Assembly: GCA_022653695.1 (NCBI GenBank)
Contig: JALCSW010000002.1
Location: 214,605 to 278,604 of the forward strand
Reading direction: 5' to 3'
DNA: 64,000 bases
DNA from: Bacilli bacterium
GTDB taxonomy: Bacteria > Bacillota_I > Bacilli_A > RFN20 > CAG-826
The notes beneath the pieces are model-generated. The model was not told the origin of the DNA and ran no database searches. It saw only the letters and a list, made by a program, of their open reading frames with translations. Below are positions 25,133 through 33,648 of this stretch, in pieces (position 1 is the stretch's first letter; every line of letters begins with the position of its first letter). Position numbers and translations under genes: made by a program.

Positions 25133-26482
25133 TTATAGCACAGCGGCAAAGGCCAACGGCAAATACACGATTCCGTCGTCGACTTTAATGTCCGAATTGC
25201 AAAGGATGTAACGCTCATCGATTTGCCTTTTGTAAACGGAGGAAACATAGCGCAACGAGGCGGCTTTGTTGCTTCTGCCACTCTTGATTTCGTAAAGGTC
25301 GAACTTAGCGCCTTTGGGGCAAACGAAATCGACCTCGTATCTCGTTCGATTAGGAAAAGTCTTCTCGTAGAAATACATGGATCGGTGATTAACGGACAGC
25401 ATTTGGCAAGCCAGGTTCTCCATCATCATCCCCTCGTTGGATGACAGTTTTCCCAAAACGATGGACTTATAAAGCGGGTTCTTAAGGAAATCGTCTTCCC
25501 CCACCGCCATCGACAGAAGCAAACCGGTGTCCGCCATATAGCATTTAACCCTGGAGCTGTCGAAATTAAAGCCAACAAGAGCATCAAGGGACTCAAGACG
25601 GTAGACGAGTCGCGCCATCTTCGATTCCGAAAGCCAAAACAGCGTATCCTCGAACTGGTCGGAGCGATCAACGTTTTCCCCCAAAGACGAGAAAACGACT
25701 TTCTTGTCATGATGGGAAAGCATTGCCGGTATGGAATCGAACACCGCGCGAGCGCGAGCGACATAGCCCTGCGCGAATTTGGCGATATCATTACGGTAAA
25801 GACCCAGAATTTGCCGTTTTTTGCCTTCGCAAGGAAGGAAACTTTTCGTTTTGACGTACTCGCTGACGGACTGAGGCATCCCACCGACCACCATGTAGGT
25901 ACGAACCTGGCGGTTGATCGTCGTCAAAAGGGATCCTAACGGCTCCAAACTCTTCAACCGTCTGCGAAGAAAAGGAACGGTCGTCCGATTGCCGAGCGCC
26001 CAACAGAACTCCTCAAAATCCATCGGATGCATCTCTAGGCTTTTTTCCTCGCTTGGGATGAGAATCCCATTAACGTTTTGACGCAAAGAAACGAGGCTTC
26101 CGGTCTCTATATAGTCATAACGATGATCACGAACCAACGATTTTATCTTTTCGCGGGCTTTCGGAAAAAACTGCACCTCATCGAAAACGATAAGCGAATC
26201 CCTCTTGTAAAGCGGAATCGAATAATAAACGGAAACGGCATCGAAGAAACCGTCTAAATTGTCTTGGTTTTCCTCAAAAAGCCGAACGACGCCAGGATCG
26301 GTTGAGAAATTGATGATGATATGACTTTTATAGAAGCGCTTCCCGAACTCATCGGCAATGGTTGTTTTGCCGATTCGGCGGGCCCCTTCAATCAAAAGGG
26401 CCGAAGTTCCGTCATCGGTTTTTTTCCAGTCAATGAGTTTTTCGGTAATTTTCCGTTCGAACATGATTTCATCGCTTGCCAC
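25133..26482 (-). CDS. AAA ATPase with DUF4143 domain (first copy)
   Basis: An AAA_14-type ATPase fused to DUF4143, a large family of unknown function. Walker A is EGARRIGKTT, Walker B SLIVFDEVQF, followed by ETGSLVSL (sensor 1 region). The C-terminal part has RYEVDFVCPKG...LYEIKSGRS, which resembles a PD-(D/E)XK nuclease core. The GTG at 26482 is favoured by AGGAGG upstream, although the paralogue at 54657 starts at the equivalent of ATG 26464 (MFERKI). Base composition is more AT-rich than its neighbours, suggesting transfer. Three direct repeats precede it. Confidence 0.88.
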   Translation of the reverse strand: MASDEIMFERKITEKLIDWKKTDDGTSALLIEGARRIGKTTIADEFGKRFYKSHIIINFSTDPGVVRLFEENQDNLDGFFDAVSVYYSIPLYKRDSLIVFDEVQFFPKAREKIKSLVRDHRYDYIETGSLVSLRQNVNGILIPSEEKSLEMHPMDFEEFCWALGNRTTVPFLRRRLKSLEPLGSLLTTINRQVRTYMVVGGMPQSVSEYVKTKSFLPCEGKKRQILGLYRNDIAKFAQGYVARARAVFDSIPAMLSHHDKKVVFSSLGENVDRSDQFEDTLFWLSESKMARLVYRLESLDALVGFNFDSSRVKCYMADTGLLLSMAVGEDDFLKNPLYKSIVLGKLSSNEGMMMENLACQMLSVNHRSMYFYEKTFPNRTRYEVDFVCPKGAKFDLYEIKSGRSNKAASLRYVSSVYKRQIDERYILCNSDIKVDDGIVYLPLAFAAVL

Positions 26483-26529
26483 GTTCCCGCCTTCCTCCTA
26501 TCGTTTTCATGCACTTATTTTAATACTTT

Positions 26530-26611
26530 TCCCGTAACTCGCAACGCTTTTTACACCAAATATCCCGTAACTCGCAACATTATAAATGCCAGAATTCCCG
26601 TAACTCGCAAC
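26530..26611. repeat. Three 16-bp direct repeats with 33-bp period upstream of DUF4143 gene 1
   Basis: TCCCGTAACTCGCAAC occurs exactly at 26530-26545, 26563-26578 and 26596-26611, a strict 33-bp period. The 17-base spacers differ. On the minus strand the repeat supplies TTGCGA, which with 16 bp to TAAAAT could be the gene's -35; another TATAAT lies between copies. Iteron-like operator is the best reading. Confidence 0.9.
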
Positions 26612-26669
26612 GCTTGCCCGCTAAAAAAAGAAAGACAAAAACCCCATTTCATTCGCTTAGGCGAGCCTT

Positions 26670-28082
26670 TTATTCGCTGCTGAGCCTCTTTTTCAGGTCG
26701 ATGAGGATTTGCTTGTTTCGCGGGCTCAGGGGTTCCAGCGTCTCGTCAAGCGAACGCCACGACAGACTTGCGACCTCTTGGCGCTCCGCGACGAGGGTCC
26801 CCTCGTAATCGTGGGTGTAGAAAACCGAGTCGACGCCCGAGATCTCGTCGCCGTTAGGATAACGGTGGTGCGTGAGGGCGCCCGAATAGGTTTTCAAAAA
26901 TATGAGATTCGTGGCGGTAAGGCCGGTTTCCTCGTGGAGTTCGCGCATGGCCGCCTCCTCGACGCTCTCGCCGAATTCCAAGGAACCGCCGGGGAAATCG
27001 AGGAACCCGTCATCGGCCCGGGTTTCCAAAAGGACCTCGTTCCTCTTATTGAGGACAAGAAGGACGGCGTTAGCGACGATCAGCGGCTTATTCCCCACAA
27101 GGGAGCGAAGGGTCCGCACGTATCCGCGGGCATCGGGGAAAGCCAAAGAAGCCGCGCCGATGAGCCCGGCGTCGTTCCCTAACCGCGAAAGCAGGATCCG
27201 CACCTTCGGGGCATGCTTGCCCCCGAACCCATAATCGTATTTCTCCAGGTACGCGATGAGGGGCGTCAGCAAAGCCTCCCCCGCCAAGGAAACCCCGCCC
27301 CCAAGGACGATCGCCTCGGGGCGGAAGACGCTGTCGATGTTGAGGATCCCCTCGCCGAGATAACGAACGTATTCGCCAAGAACCTTTTCCGCGTCTTCGT
27401 CGAAGTGCTCGACGAAACGGAAAAAAGAGGCGAGGTTGGGGTCCCCCTTCTTATCGAGCGTTTCGGCCAAAGACGAGGAAGGGGACCTCACAAGGAAATC
27501 GCCGATAAGGCGCTTGAGGCCGGTCGCCGAAGCGTAGCTTTCAAAGCATCCTAGGCGCCCGCACGTGCAGGGAGTCCCTCCCTCGTGGATCACCATATGC
27601 CCCAACTCCGCCCCCTTGCTTTCGGCGCCTTCGTAAAGGCGGCCATTGAGATAGAGGCCGCTGCCAACGCCGGTGCCAAGGGTCAGGAACACCACGTTTT
27701 CATAGTCGGAGGCGACGCCGTGGCGGACCTCTCCTAGAAGGGCCGCGTTCGCGTCGTTGAGCAAACGGACCCGCAAACCCGTTATCTTTTCCAGGATGGA
27801 GGCCAATGGGAGGTTTTCCCAGCGCAGGTTGTTGCTATAGTCGCAAATCCCGTTTTTCGAGTCGATCGAACCAGGGCAGCCGACCCCGATGCCGACGACG
27901 TCGAATCCGGGATGGGATTCGATCTCGGAAACGATCCTTTCCCCGAGCGCCTCGGCGCACCTCTCTTGGGGCGCCCCCTTAACGAACCTAACGGAAAAAC
28001 GGGATACGACCTCGCCCGAGGCGGAAACGAATCCGCATTTGGTGGACGTTCCGCCGATATCGATGCCGAGAGCGACTTCCAT
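26670..28082 (-). CDS. ROK-family sugar kinase fused to a Nudix hydrolase
   Basis: Residues 1-320 are a ROK kinase (glucokinase-like): LGIDIGGTSTKCGFV phosphate loop, LLNDANAALLGE with catalytic Asp, GTGVGSGL, and the zinc motif CTCGRLGCFE with ExGH in AELGHMVIH. Residues 335-470 are a Nudix domain with the complete box GGSLEFGESVEEAAMRELHEETGL. The fusion is one continuous frame. The ATG at 28082 follows TATAAT by 8 bases. It lies after pgm and manA, consistent with hexose phosphorylation; what the Nudix part hydrolyses is unknown. Confidence 0.9.
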   Translation of the reverse strand: MEVALGIDIGGTSTKCGFVSASGEVVSRFSVRFVKGAPQERCAEALGERIVSEIESHPGFDVVGIGVGCPGSIDSKNGICDYSNNLRWENLPLASILEKITGLRVRLLNDANAALLGEVRHGVASDYENVVFLTLGTGVGSGLYLNGRLYEGAESKGAELGHMVIHEGGTPCTCGRLGCFESYASATGLKRLIGDFLVRSPSSSLAETLDKKGDPNLASFFRFVEHFDEDAEKVLGEYVRYLGEGILNIDSVFRPEAIVLGGGVSLAGEALLTPLIAYLEKYDYGFGGKHAPKVRILLSRLGNDAGLIGAASLAFPDARGYVRTLRSLVGNKPLIVANAVLLVLNKRNEVLLETRADDGFLDFPGGSLEFGESVEEAAMRELHEETGLTATNLIFLKTYSGALTHHRYPNGDEISGVDSVFYTHDYEGTLVAERQEVASLSWRSLDETLEPLSPRNKQILIDLKKRLSSE

Positions 28083-28112
28083 GCTCACTGATTATACGAC
28101 GGACGGACGCTT

Positions 28113-29033
28113 TTACCTAGGCGCGGGGCCCGGAGTCTCCACTTCGAGGTAGGAGCCCTCGCCCTTAATGAGCCCACCCTTCCCCGCCGGGACGAAGAAA
28201 GTGTCGCCCCGATGGTAAGGCACACCCGCGAAACTCCCCTCTCCCGAGAGGAAGGTGACGCCCTTGAAGGAGGCGAGAGAGGCCATGACCTCGGAAGCGG
28301 GCCCGACATCAAGGAGGCGCGAGGCGAAATAGGGGCATTCCCCGATGAGGGGCGCCACGAACCTCGGGGCCTCGTAAGGCTCGTAACTCAGGACTCGAAG
28401 GGCCTTCTCGAGGTGAAGCTCGCGAGGCTTGCCATCCTTGCCGAGCCGCCCGTAATCGTAGAGGCGGTAGGTGAGGGTACTGTTCTGCTGAATCTCGATC
28501 AGGGTGACCCCGGCCCCGATCGCGTGCACGGTTCCGGACTCGATGAAAAAGTCGTCGCCCGGCTCCGTCTTTACGAAATCGAGAAGCCCCATGAGCGAGC
28601 CGTCCGCGGCGGCGCGCCTGATTTCGGAAGGATCCGTTTTCCGCCTCCACCCCACGTAGACGCCCGCCCCGGGCCGGCAAGAGATGATGTGCCACATCTC
28701 GGTTTTGCCATATTGGCCTTCGTTAGCCAGCGCGTAGGCGTCGCCAGGATGGACCTGAACGGAAAGGTCGCTTCCGCTGTCGATCAGCTTCACGAGGACG
28801 GGGAAGAACGGAAAAGAGGCCGCGACCGCGCCGATATCCTCTTTCGTGGCGACGTCCTTAAGCGGCTTCCCCGAGGCCGGCCCGCTCGCGATGAGCGAAG
28901 GCCCCTCGGGATTCAGCGAAAGCTCCCACGATTCGGCGATCGTCGGGCCGGCGGATCTCTTGCCCCACTTTTTGAGGGTGGTTCCGCCCCAGAGATAATC
29001 CTTGCAGAACCCCTCTAACTTGACGATATCCAT
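28113..29033 (-). CDS. manA: Mannose-6-phosphate isomerase, type I
   Basis: The enzyme interconverts mannose-6-phosphate and fructose-6-phosphate. The 306-residue short form has the zinc ligands in SVQVHPGD, KTEMWH and GTVHAIGAG. It starts one base after the pgm stop (TAACATG), so they form an operon. It fits the mannoside-use locus at 31-52 kb, whose phosphorolysis or hydrolysis products need this step. Confidence 0.92.
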   Translation of the reverse strand: MDIVKLEGFCKDYLWGGTTLKKWGKRSAGPTIAESWELSLNPEGPSLIASGPASGKPLKDVATKEDIGAVAASFPFFPVLVKLIDSGSDLSVQVHPGDAYALANEGQYGKTEMWHIISCRPGAGVYVGWRRKTDPSEIRRAAADGSLMGLLDFVKTEPGDDFFIESGTVHAIGAGVTLIEIQQNSTLTYRLYDYGRLGKDGKPRELHLEKALRVLSYEPYEAPRFVAPLIGECPYFASRLLDVGPASEVMASLASFKGVTFLSGEGSFAGVPYHRGDTFFVPAGKGGLIKGEGSYLEVETPGPAPR

Positions 29034-29034
29034 G

Positions 29035-30708
29035 TTAGCTGCCCATGAGGGCGGCGATGAAAGCCCGCTTCTCTTTCAGGGAGGCCTCGAGCCCTTCTTT
29101 CCGCGAGCCTCTGACCGAATAGTAGACCTTCAGTTTGGGTTCGGTCCCCGAAGGGCGGATCGTGACGCTCGCCCCGTCCTTGAAACCGAATTTCATGACA
29201 TCGCTCGAAGGAAGGGCGAGCTTCCCTTCCCCGTCGCTTCCCTTATGGGTCCCCGCAAGGTAATCGTCCACGAACGCGAAAGCGTCAAGATGGGCCTCAC
29301 CATAGGCGCGAAACGTATTCATCAGGCCCCTCATCTTTCCGAACCCCGCCTCGCCTTCGAATTCATAACTGTCGAGGGCGTTTTCGTAGTAACCGTATTT
29401 CCGATAGAGCTCATCGAGCCTCTCGAGCGGGCTCTTTCCTTCGTTCTTATAGCTTTGGAACATAAGGGCCACGTTAAGCGCGGCGTCCACCGCGTCTTTG
29501 TCGCGGACCTCGGTCCCGGTGAGATAGCCGTAGCTTTCCTCGAAACCCATGAAGAAGCGTTCCGGGTGCCCTTCCCTTTCGAGGCGGTTGATCTCTTCGC
29601 CGATGAATTTGAAGCCGGTGAGGGTCTCGACGACTTTCATGCCGTTATCCTCACCCATCGGGATGACCATGTCGGTCGTGACGATGGTCTTGACGAGGAC
29701 GGACTCGGCATCGTGCCTCTTGTGCCTCAAAAGGAAATCGCAGAGCAGGATCCCGATCTCGTTGCCGCTTAGCAAACAAGGCTCGCCCTTGACGGGGAAG
29801 GCGGTCCCGAGGCGGTCGCAATCGGGGTCGGTGACGAGAAGCAAATCCCCCTTCTTCTCGCGAAGGTCGCGGATCCCGAGAGCCAACGCCTCCCTAAGTT
29901 CGGGGTTGGGCTTCGGGCAGGTCGGGAAACCCCCGTCGGGGAGGGCCTGTTCCTTCACGGGGAAAACGTTCGCGAACCCCGCTTCGCGAAGCGCGTTGAG
30001 GACGGGGACGCGGCCCGTCCCGTTAAGAGGCGAGTAGACTATTCGCAGATCGCGCGGTTGGATCTCGGGGATATCCTTGCCCTTTATGTAACGCATGTAA
30101 GATTCGTAGCATTCCTGGGGGATATAGGCGATGAGGCCCTTCTCTAGGCCCTCCTGGAAAGGCAGGGAGCGGACGCCGTCGAAAACGTCGGTTTCCTCGA
30201 TGGCGCGCCCGATTTCCTTCGCCATCTCGAGAGTGATTTGGCAACCGCGGCCCTCATAGACCTTGTATCCGTTATATTCCTTGGGGTTATGGGAGGCCGT
30301 CACCATGACGCCCGCGGCGGCGTGAAGATAACGGACCGCGTAGGAAAGGCACGGGGTTGGCATCAGTTTGTCGAAAAGAAAGGCCTTAATGCCGTTGGCG
30401 GCGAATACGGACGCCGCCGTTTCCGCGAAAAGGCGGCTGTTGATCCGCGAATCGTAGGAAACGGCGATCGAGGGGTCCTTAAAATGGGCGTTCACGTAGG
30501 AGGCAAGGCCCTGGCTGATGCGCCCCACCGTATAGACGTTGAGGCGGTTGCTTCCGGCCCCCAAGAGGCCCCGGAGGCCCCCCGTCCCGAATTCGAGGTC
30601 TTTGTAGAAGGCGTCCTCCCTCTCCGCTTCGCCCATCGAAAGGAGCTCCTTATGGAGCGTCTCGTCCTTCACGCGCCTAAGCCAACGGGAATAGTCCTTC
30701 ATAGCCAC
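29035..30708 (-). CDS. Phosphoglucomutase / phosphomannomutase
   Basis: A 557-residue alpha-D-phosphohexomutase that interconverts hexose-1- and hexose-6-phosphates. It has the active Ser loop VTASHNPKEYNGYKVY, metal loop VTDPDCDRLG, sugar loop GFEESYGYLTG and phosphate-binding TIRPSGTEPKLKVYY. It connects glgP or GH130 products to glycolysis. The start is a GTG at 30708 or an ATG at 30702, both 5-11 bases after GATAAT, so the message has almost no leader. Confidence 0.92.
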   Translation of the reverse strand: MAMKDYSRWLRRVKDETLHKELLSMGEAEREDAFYKDLEFGTGGLRGLLGAGSNRLNVYTVGRISQGLASYVNAHFKDPSIAVSYDSRINSRLFAETAASVFAANGIKAFLFDKLMPTPCLSYAVRYLHAAAGVMVTASHNPKEYNGYKVYEGRGCQITLEMAKEIGRAIEETDVFDGVRSLPFQEGLEKGLIAYIPQECYESYMRYIKGKDIPEIQPRDLRIVYSPLNGTGRVPVLNALREAGFANVFPVKEQALPDGGFPTCPKPNPELREALALGIRDLREKKGDLLLVTDPDCDRLGTAFPVKGEPCLLSGNEIGILLCDFLLRHKRHDAESVLVKTIVTTDMVIPMGEDNGMKVVETLTGFKFIGEEINRLEREGHPERFFMGFEESYGYLTGTEVRDKDAVDAALNVALMFQSYKNEGKSPLERLDELYRKYGYYENALDSYEFEGEAGFGKMRGLMNTFRAYGEAHLDAFAFVDDYLAGTHKGSDGEGKLALPSSDVMKFGFKDGASVTIRPSGTEPKLKVYYSVRGSRKEGLEASLKEKRAFIAALMGS

Positions 30709-30943
30709 TTCTTATTATCCGCTTTTAGGATAGGCCCGAGTCCGCCGCTTATGTACCCTTGTTCAGTAAACAAACGGGGGAGATTCGGAAACATCCGTGG
30801 TGACCTTTTCCAAAGGAAAAAAGCAAAGGAGAACAAAACTCGAGATGGAGCCTAACCTTTTTGGCGGCCTCGTTTCGAAGAGAGGCGTTCAAGGCCATGA
30901 AAATCGAGTTTCCTCAAAGGGAAGCCCGACGTATGATGAAGCC
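30709..30943. other. Divergent promoter region, pgm / esterase
   Basis: Holds the GATAAT of pgm (minus) and TATGAT 6 bases before the plus-strand esterase ATG. GTAAACAAACGG at 30766-30777 is identical over 12 bases to part of the LacI-gene operator at 49519, so the esterase may share that control. Confidence 0.5.
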
Positions 30944-31840
30944 ATGAAAACGAAATTCCTTTTGCCGTTTCTCGCGCCCCTTTGCCTGTCCCTTTCCGGA
31001 TGCGGGGCCGCCAAGACCCCGGTCGACGTCATCATCATGGGCGGCCAATCGAACATGGTCGGCTGCTCCGTCTACTCCGGGCTCAAGGACGAGATCGGCT
31101 CCAGCCGTTACGAGGCCTTTGAGCGAGGCATGGACGGGGTCAAAACGAGCTATGACTGCTGGACGAAGGAGGGAGTCGGCGAATACAGAGAGCAGAACGG
31201 CTCGAAGGGCAAGTTCGTGAACGTCTTCCTGGGCCAAGGCAACAGCGACCTGACCTTCGGGCCCGAAATCGGGATGGCCGAAGCCTGGAACGAAAGCCGG
31301 GCCGGCAAGCTTTTCCTTATCAAATACGCCTGCGGAGCCTCGAATCTCCTTGACGATTGGGCGGCGCCCTCAAGCGGGAAAAAGACGACGATGTACGATA
31401 ATTTCGTCGCTTACGTCAGCGCCCAGCTCCAAGTCCTCGAGGATAGCGGCTACGCCCCCACCGTGCGCCTCATGTGCTGGATGCAAGGCGAGGGCGATTC
31501 CTATCCGGGGTATTACTCCGAGTATTATGAGCAACTGACCTATTTGGTCAAGGACCTGCGCAAGGAATTCGCCGACCATGAGCCCGAGGAAGGCTTCGCT
31601 TTCGTCGACGGCGGCATCAGCGACAGCCCCGCCTGGGCCTATTACAAAGAGGTCAACGAAGCCAAAGCCCAATACGCCGCGATGAGCGAGCGGAACGTCT
31701 ATATCGACACCATCGCCGCCGGCCTCACGAAAGACACGCTTCAAGACGATAACGCCCACTACCGGGGGCGGTACATGGTGCGGCTCGGAGGCCTTTTCGC
31801 GGACGCTTGCGAACCGTTTTTAAGCGATGTCAGCCAGTGA
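30944..31840 (+). CDS. SASA-type carbohydrate acetylesterase lipoprotein
   Basis: The 298-residue protein starts with a lipoprotein signal (LSLSGC) and continues with a SASA/CE6-like domain: VIIMGGQSNMVG (nucleophile Ser), CWMQGEGDS, and DNAHY near the end (Asp-His). Enzymes of this group remove O-acetyl groups from sialic acid or plant polysaccharides. The ORF track starts earlier, at 30797; the lipoprotein signal fixes the ATG at 30944. TATGAT lies 6 bases upstream, with no Shine-Dalgarno. It should act at the cell surface next to the mannoside locus. Confidence 0.88.
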   Translation: MKTKFLLPFLAPLCLSLSGCGAAKTPVDVIIMGGQSNMVGCSVYSGLKDEIGSSRYEAFERGMDGVKTSYDCWTKEGVGEYREQNGSKGKFVNVFLGQGNSDLTFGPEIGMAEAWNESRAGKLFLIKYACGASNLLDDWAAPSSGKKTTMYDNFVAYVSAQLQVLEDSGYAPTVRLMCWMQGEGDSYPGYYSEYYEQLTYLVKDLRKEFADHEPEEGFAFVDGGISDSPAWAYYKEVNEAKAQYAAMSERNVYIDTIAAGLTKDTLQDDNAHYRGRYMVRLGGLFADACEPFLSDVSQ

Positions 31841-32609
31841 CGGTTTCTCCCTGAACGCCCGCGATTTCTTCGTCGGCGGCCTTGGCTACGCGAAGCGGGT
31901 CAAAGTGTCGCTTCCCGAGGGGCCGGGCCCTTTTCCGCTCCTTATCGTCCACGATGGGAGGTGCGCTTTCAGGAAAGGGGCGCCCGAAGGATGCGAATGC
32001 CTCGCCATCGACGAGGCCCTCGCGGGACGGGGGCGAAGAATGGCCGTCGCGGCGATCGAAGAGGAACCGTGGCAAACGCGAACCAAAGAGTATTCGCCCT
32101 TTCCGTGGGTCGATGAGGCCTCGGTTTATCTGCCCGCGGGCGAGGAAAAGGGGAAAGCCTACGCCGAATGGGTAATGAAGGGGTTGCTTCCCGCCCTAGA
32201 AAGCGACCTCCCGATCGAACGGAACGGGAAGGGCCGCTATATGCTCGGATGCTCGCTCGGGGCCCTCATGAGCGCCTATATGTCTTTCGCCTATCCCGGA
32301 GCCTTCGGGAAAATCGGCTGCATGTCCCTCGCCAGTTGGGGCAACGAGCCCGCCTTCCTCTCTTTTTGCGAAAGCCGGGAGAGCCGTTCCGCGTATTTCC
32401 TTCGGGTCGGAACGGACGAGGGGACGCCGCGGGGCATCGCTTCGCTCGCGGGGGTTTATCCGCGGCTCGCCGAGGACTTCAGAGGGATCCTGATCGAAAA
32501 AGGCCGGCCCGTGGATTTCGCGATCAACGACGGACGGGCCCACAAAACGGCTGAGTGGAGCAAGGACATGCCGGCTTTCGTCGATTTTTTGTCGCCAAGA
32601 GCGATTTGA
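31827..32609 (+). CDS. Alpha/beta-hydrolase esterase (esterase D-like)
   Basis: The 260-residue protein has a serine-hydrolase elbow GCSLGALMSAY within a YMLGCSLG segment and a late His in DGRAHKTAEW. It resembles the putative esterase family that includes feruloyl and enterochelin esterases. No signal peptide, so it is cytoplasmic. It overlaps the upstream acetylesterase by 14 bases and runs tail-to-tail over the last 86 bases of the CE2 gene on the other strand. Confidence 0.82.
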   Translation: MSASDGFSLNARDFFVGGLGYAKRVKVSLPEGPGPFPLLIVHDGRCAFRKGAPEGCECLAIDEALAGRGRRMAVAAIEEEPWQTRTKEYSPFPWVDEASVYLPAGEEKGKAYAEWVMKGLLPALESDLPIERNGKGRYMLGCSLGALMSAYMSFAYPGAFGKIGCMSLASWGNEPAFLSFCESRESRSAYFLRVGTDEGTPRGIASLAGVYPRLAEDFRGILIEKGRPVDFAINDGRAHKTAEWSKDMPAFVDFLSPRAI

Positions 32610-33648
32610 TGAGGGCGAGCAGTTCGCGCGCGGCCTCCTCGTGCATCTTCGCGTTGGGATGGCCGCCGTTAGCCATATAGCCGCCGACTTTGAGGGAATC
32701 GAAACGGATGAAGCTCACCGGCTTAGGATAGGATAGGCACGCCTTTTCGATGAGCGGATCCACCACCTCGTTGGCGATCATGCCGGTCCCCGCGATGACG
32801 AGCGGGTCGCCGTAGGCGGCGAAGACGCGGTCGAGGAATTTCCTAAAAGCGGCTTGGAATCCTTTTTTTAAAGACTCCCGTTTCGACGGGTCGCTTTCGG
32901 AGCGGATGAGTTGATCGTCGTTGGTCCCCAAGTTGATGACCACGATGTCGGGGACGAAGGACGAATTGTCCCATCCGACCTTCTCGAGCGGGCCCATGCC
33001 CCACCGGAAATCCGCCATGTCGAACATCGTCGGGATGTCTTTGATTCTCTCTTGGGAGTTCCACGGGGATCGGTAGAGGGCGAAGCCCCCGATCGCGACG
33101 ATCGAGAAATCCGCGTCCAAGGCCTCCGAAACGAGACCCGCATAGCCGATGAGGGGGTTTTCGGTCCGCGTCTCGTAGGTATCGTCCCCGGGCAGGCCCT
33201 CGCTGCCGTTGCCGGCGGTGATCGAATCGCCGTAGAACTCGATTTTAAGGCGCTTTTGCGGCGATATCGGCCAAAAAGAGCCGTCGGTCGTCAGGCTTTG
33301 GAGACCCGTGAAGGAGCACGAGGCCTCGGTCCGCTTGTAGACGCGGACGCGATGGACGCCGTAAGGAAGGCCTTCGCAGATGGCGTATGAGGCCTTTTCC
33401 TTGTCGAGCCCGATGGTTTTGGCGCTGGCGAAGGATCCCCCGTCGACGAGGACGGCAAGGTAGGCCCGCCCGTCCTTTTGCCCGCAGCAATCGGCCACGA
33501 AATCGGCGGACAGCCGGCTTCCGAGGAAACGAACCTCGAAACCGGAGGCCGAGAAAGTGAACATATAGGCTTTCTTCCCACCGTTGTCAAAACCCCGGCC
33601 CAAAGGCCGAAGATACGTTTCGCCGAACGGGAAGGAGAGGGTTTTCAT
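32524..33648 (-). CDS. CE2-like SGNH acetylesterase
   Basis: The 374-residue protein has an N-terminal beta-sandwich (residues 1-125) and a C-terminal SGNH domain with EFYGDSITAGNGS (Ser), NLGTNDD and NGGHPNAKMHEEA (His). This two-domain arrangement is that of CE2 deacetylases, which in the Roseburia mannan locus remove acetyl groups from mannooligosaccharides. No signal peptide. It is the last gene of the long glycan operon; its ATG overlaps the stop of the ABC ATPase gene by 4 bases. Confidence 0.85.
   Translation of the reverse strand: MKTLSFPFGETYLRPLGRGFDNGGKKAYMFTFSASGFEVRFLGSRLSADFVADCCGQKDGRAYLAVLVDGGSFASAKTIGLDKEKASYAICEGLPYGVHRVRVYKRTEASCSFTGLQSLTTDGSFWPISPQKRLKIEFYGDSITAGNGSEGLPGDDTYETRTENPLIGYAGLVSEALDADFSIVAIGGFALYRSPWNSQERIKDIPTMFDMADFRWGMGPLEKVGWDNSSFVPDIVVINLGTNDDQLIRSESDPSKRESLKKGFQAAFRKFLDRVFAAYGDPLVIAGTGMIANEVVDPLIEKACLSYPKPVSFIRFDSLKVGGYMANGGHPNAKMHEEAARELLALIKSLLATKNRRKPACPCSTQPFCGPVRR

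Noticed and set aside
24883-25281. Minus-strand 132-codon ORF beyond the DUF4143 gene
   Set aside because: It overlaps the end of the DUF4143 gene in another frame and resembles no family.
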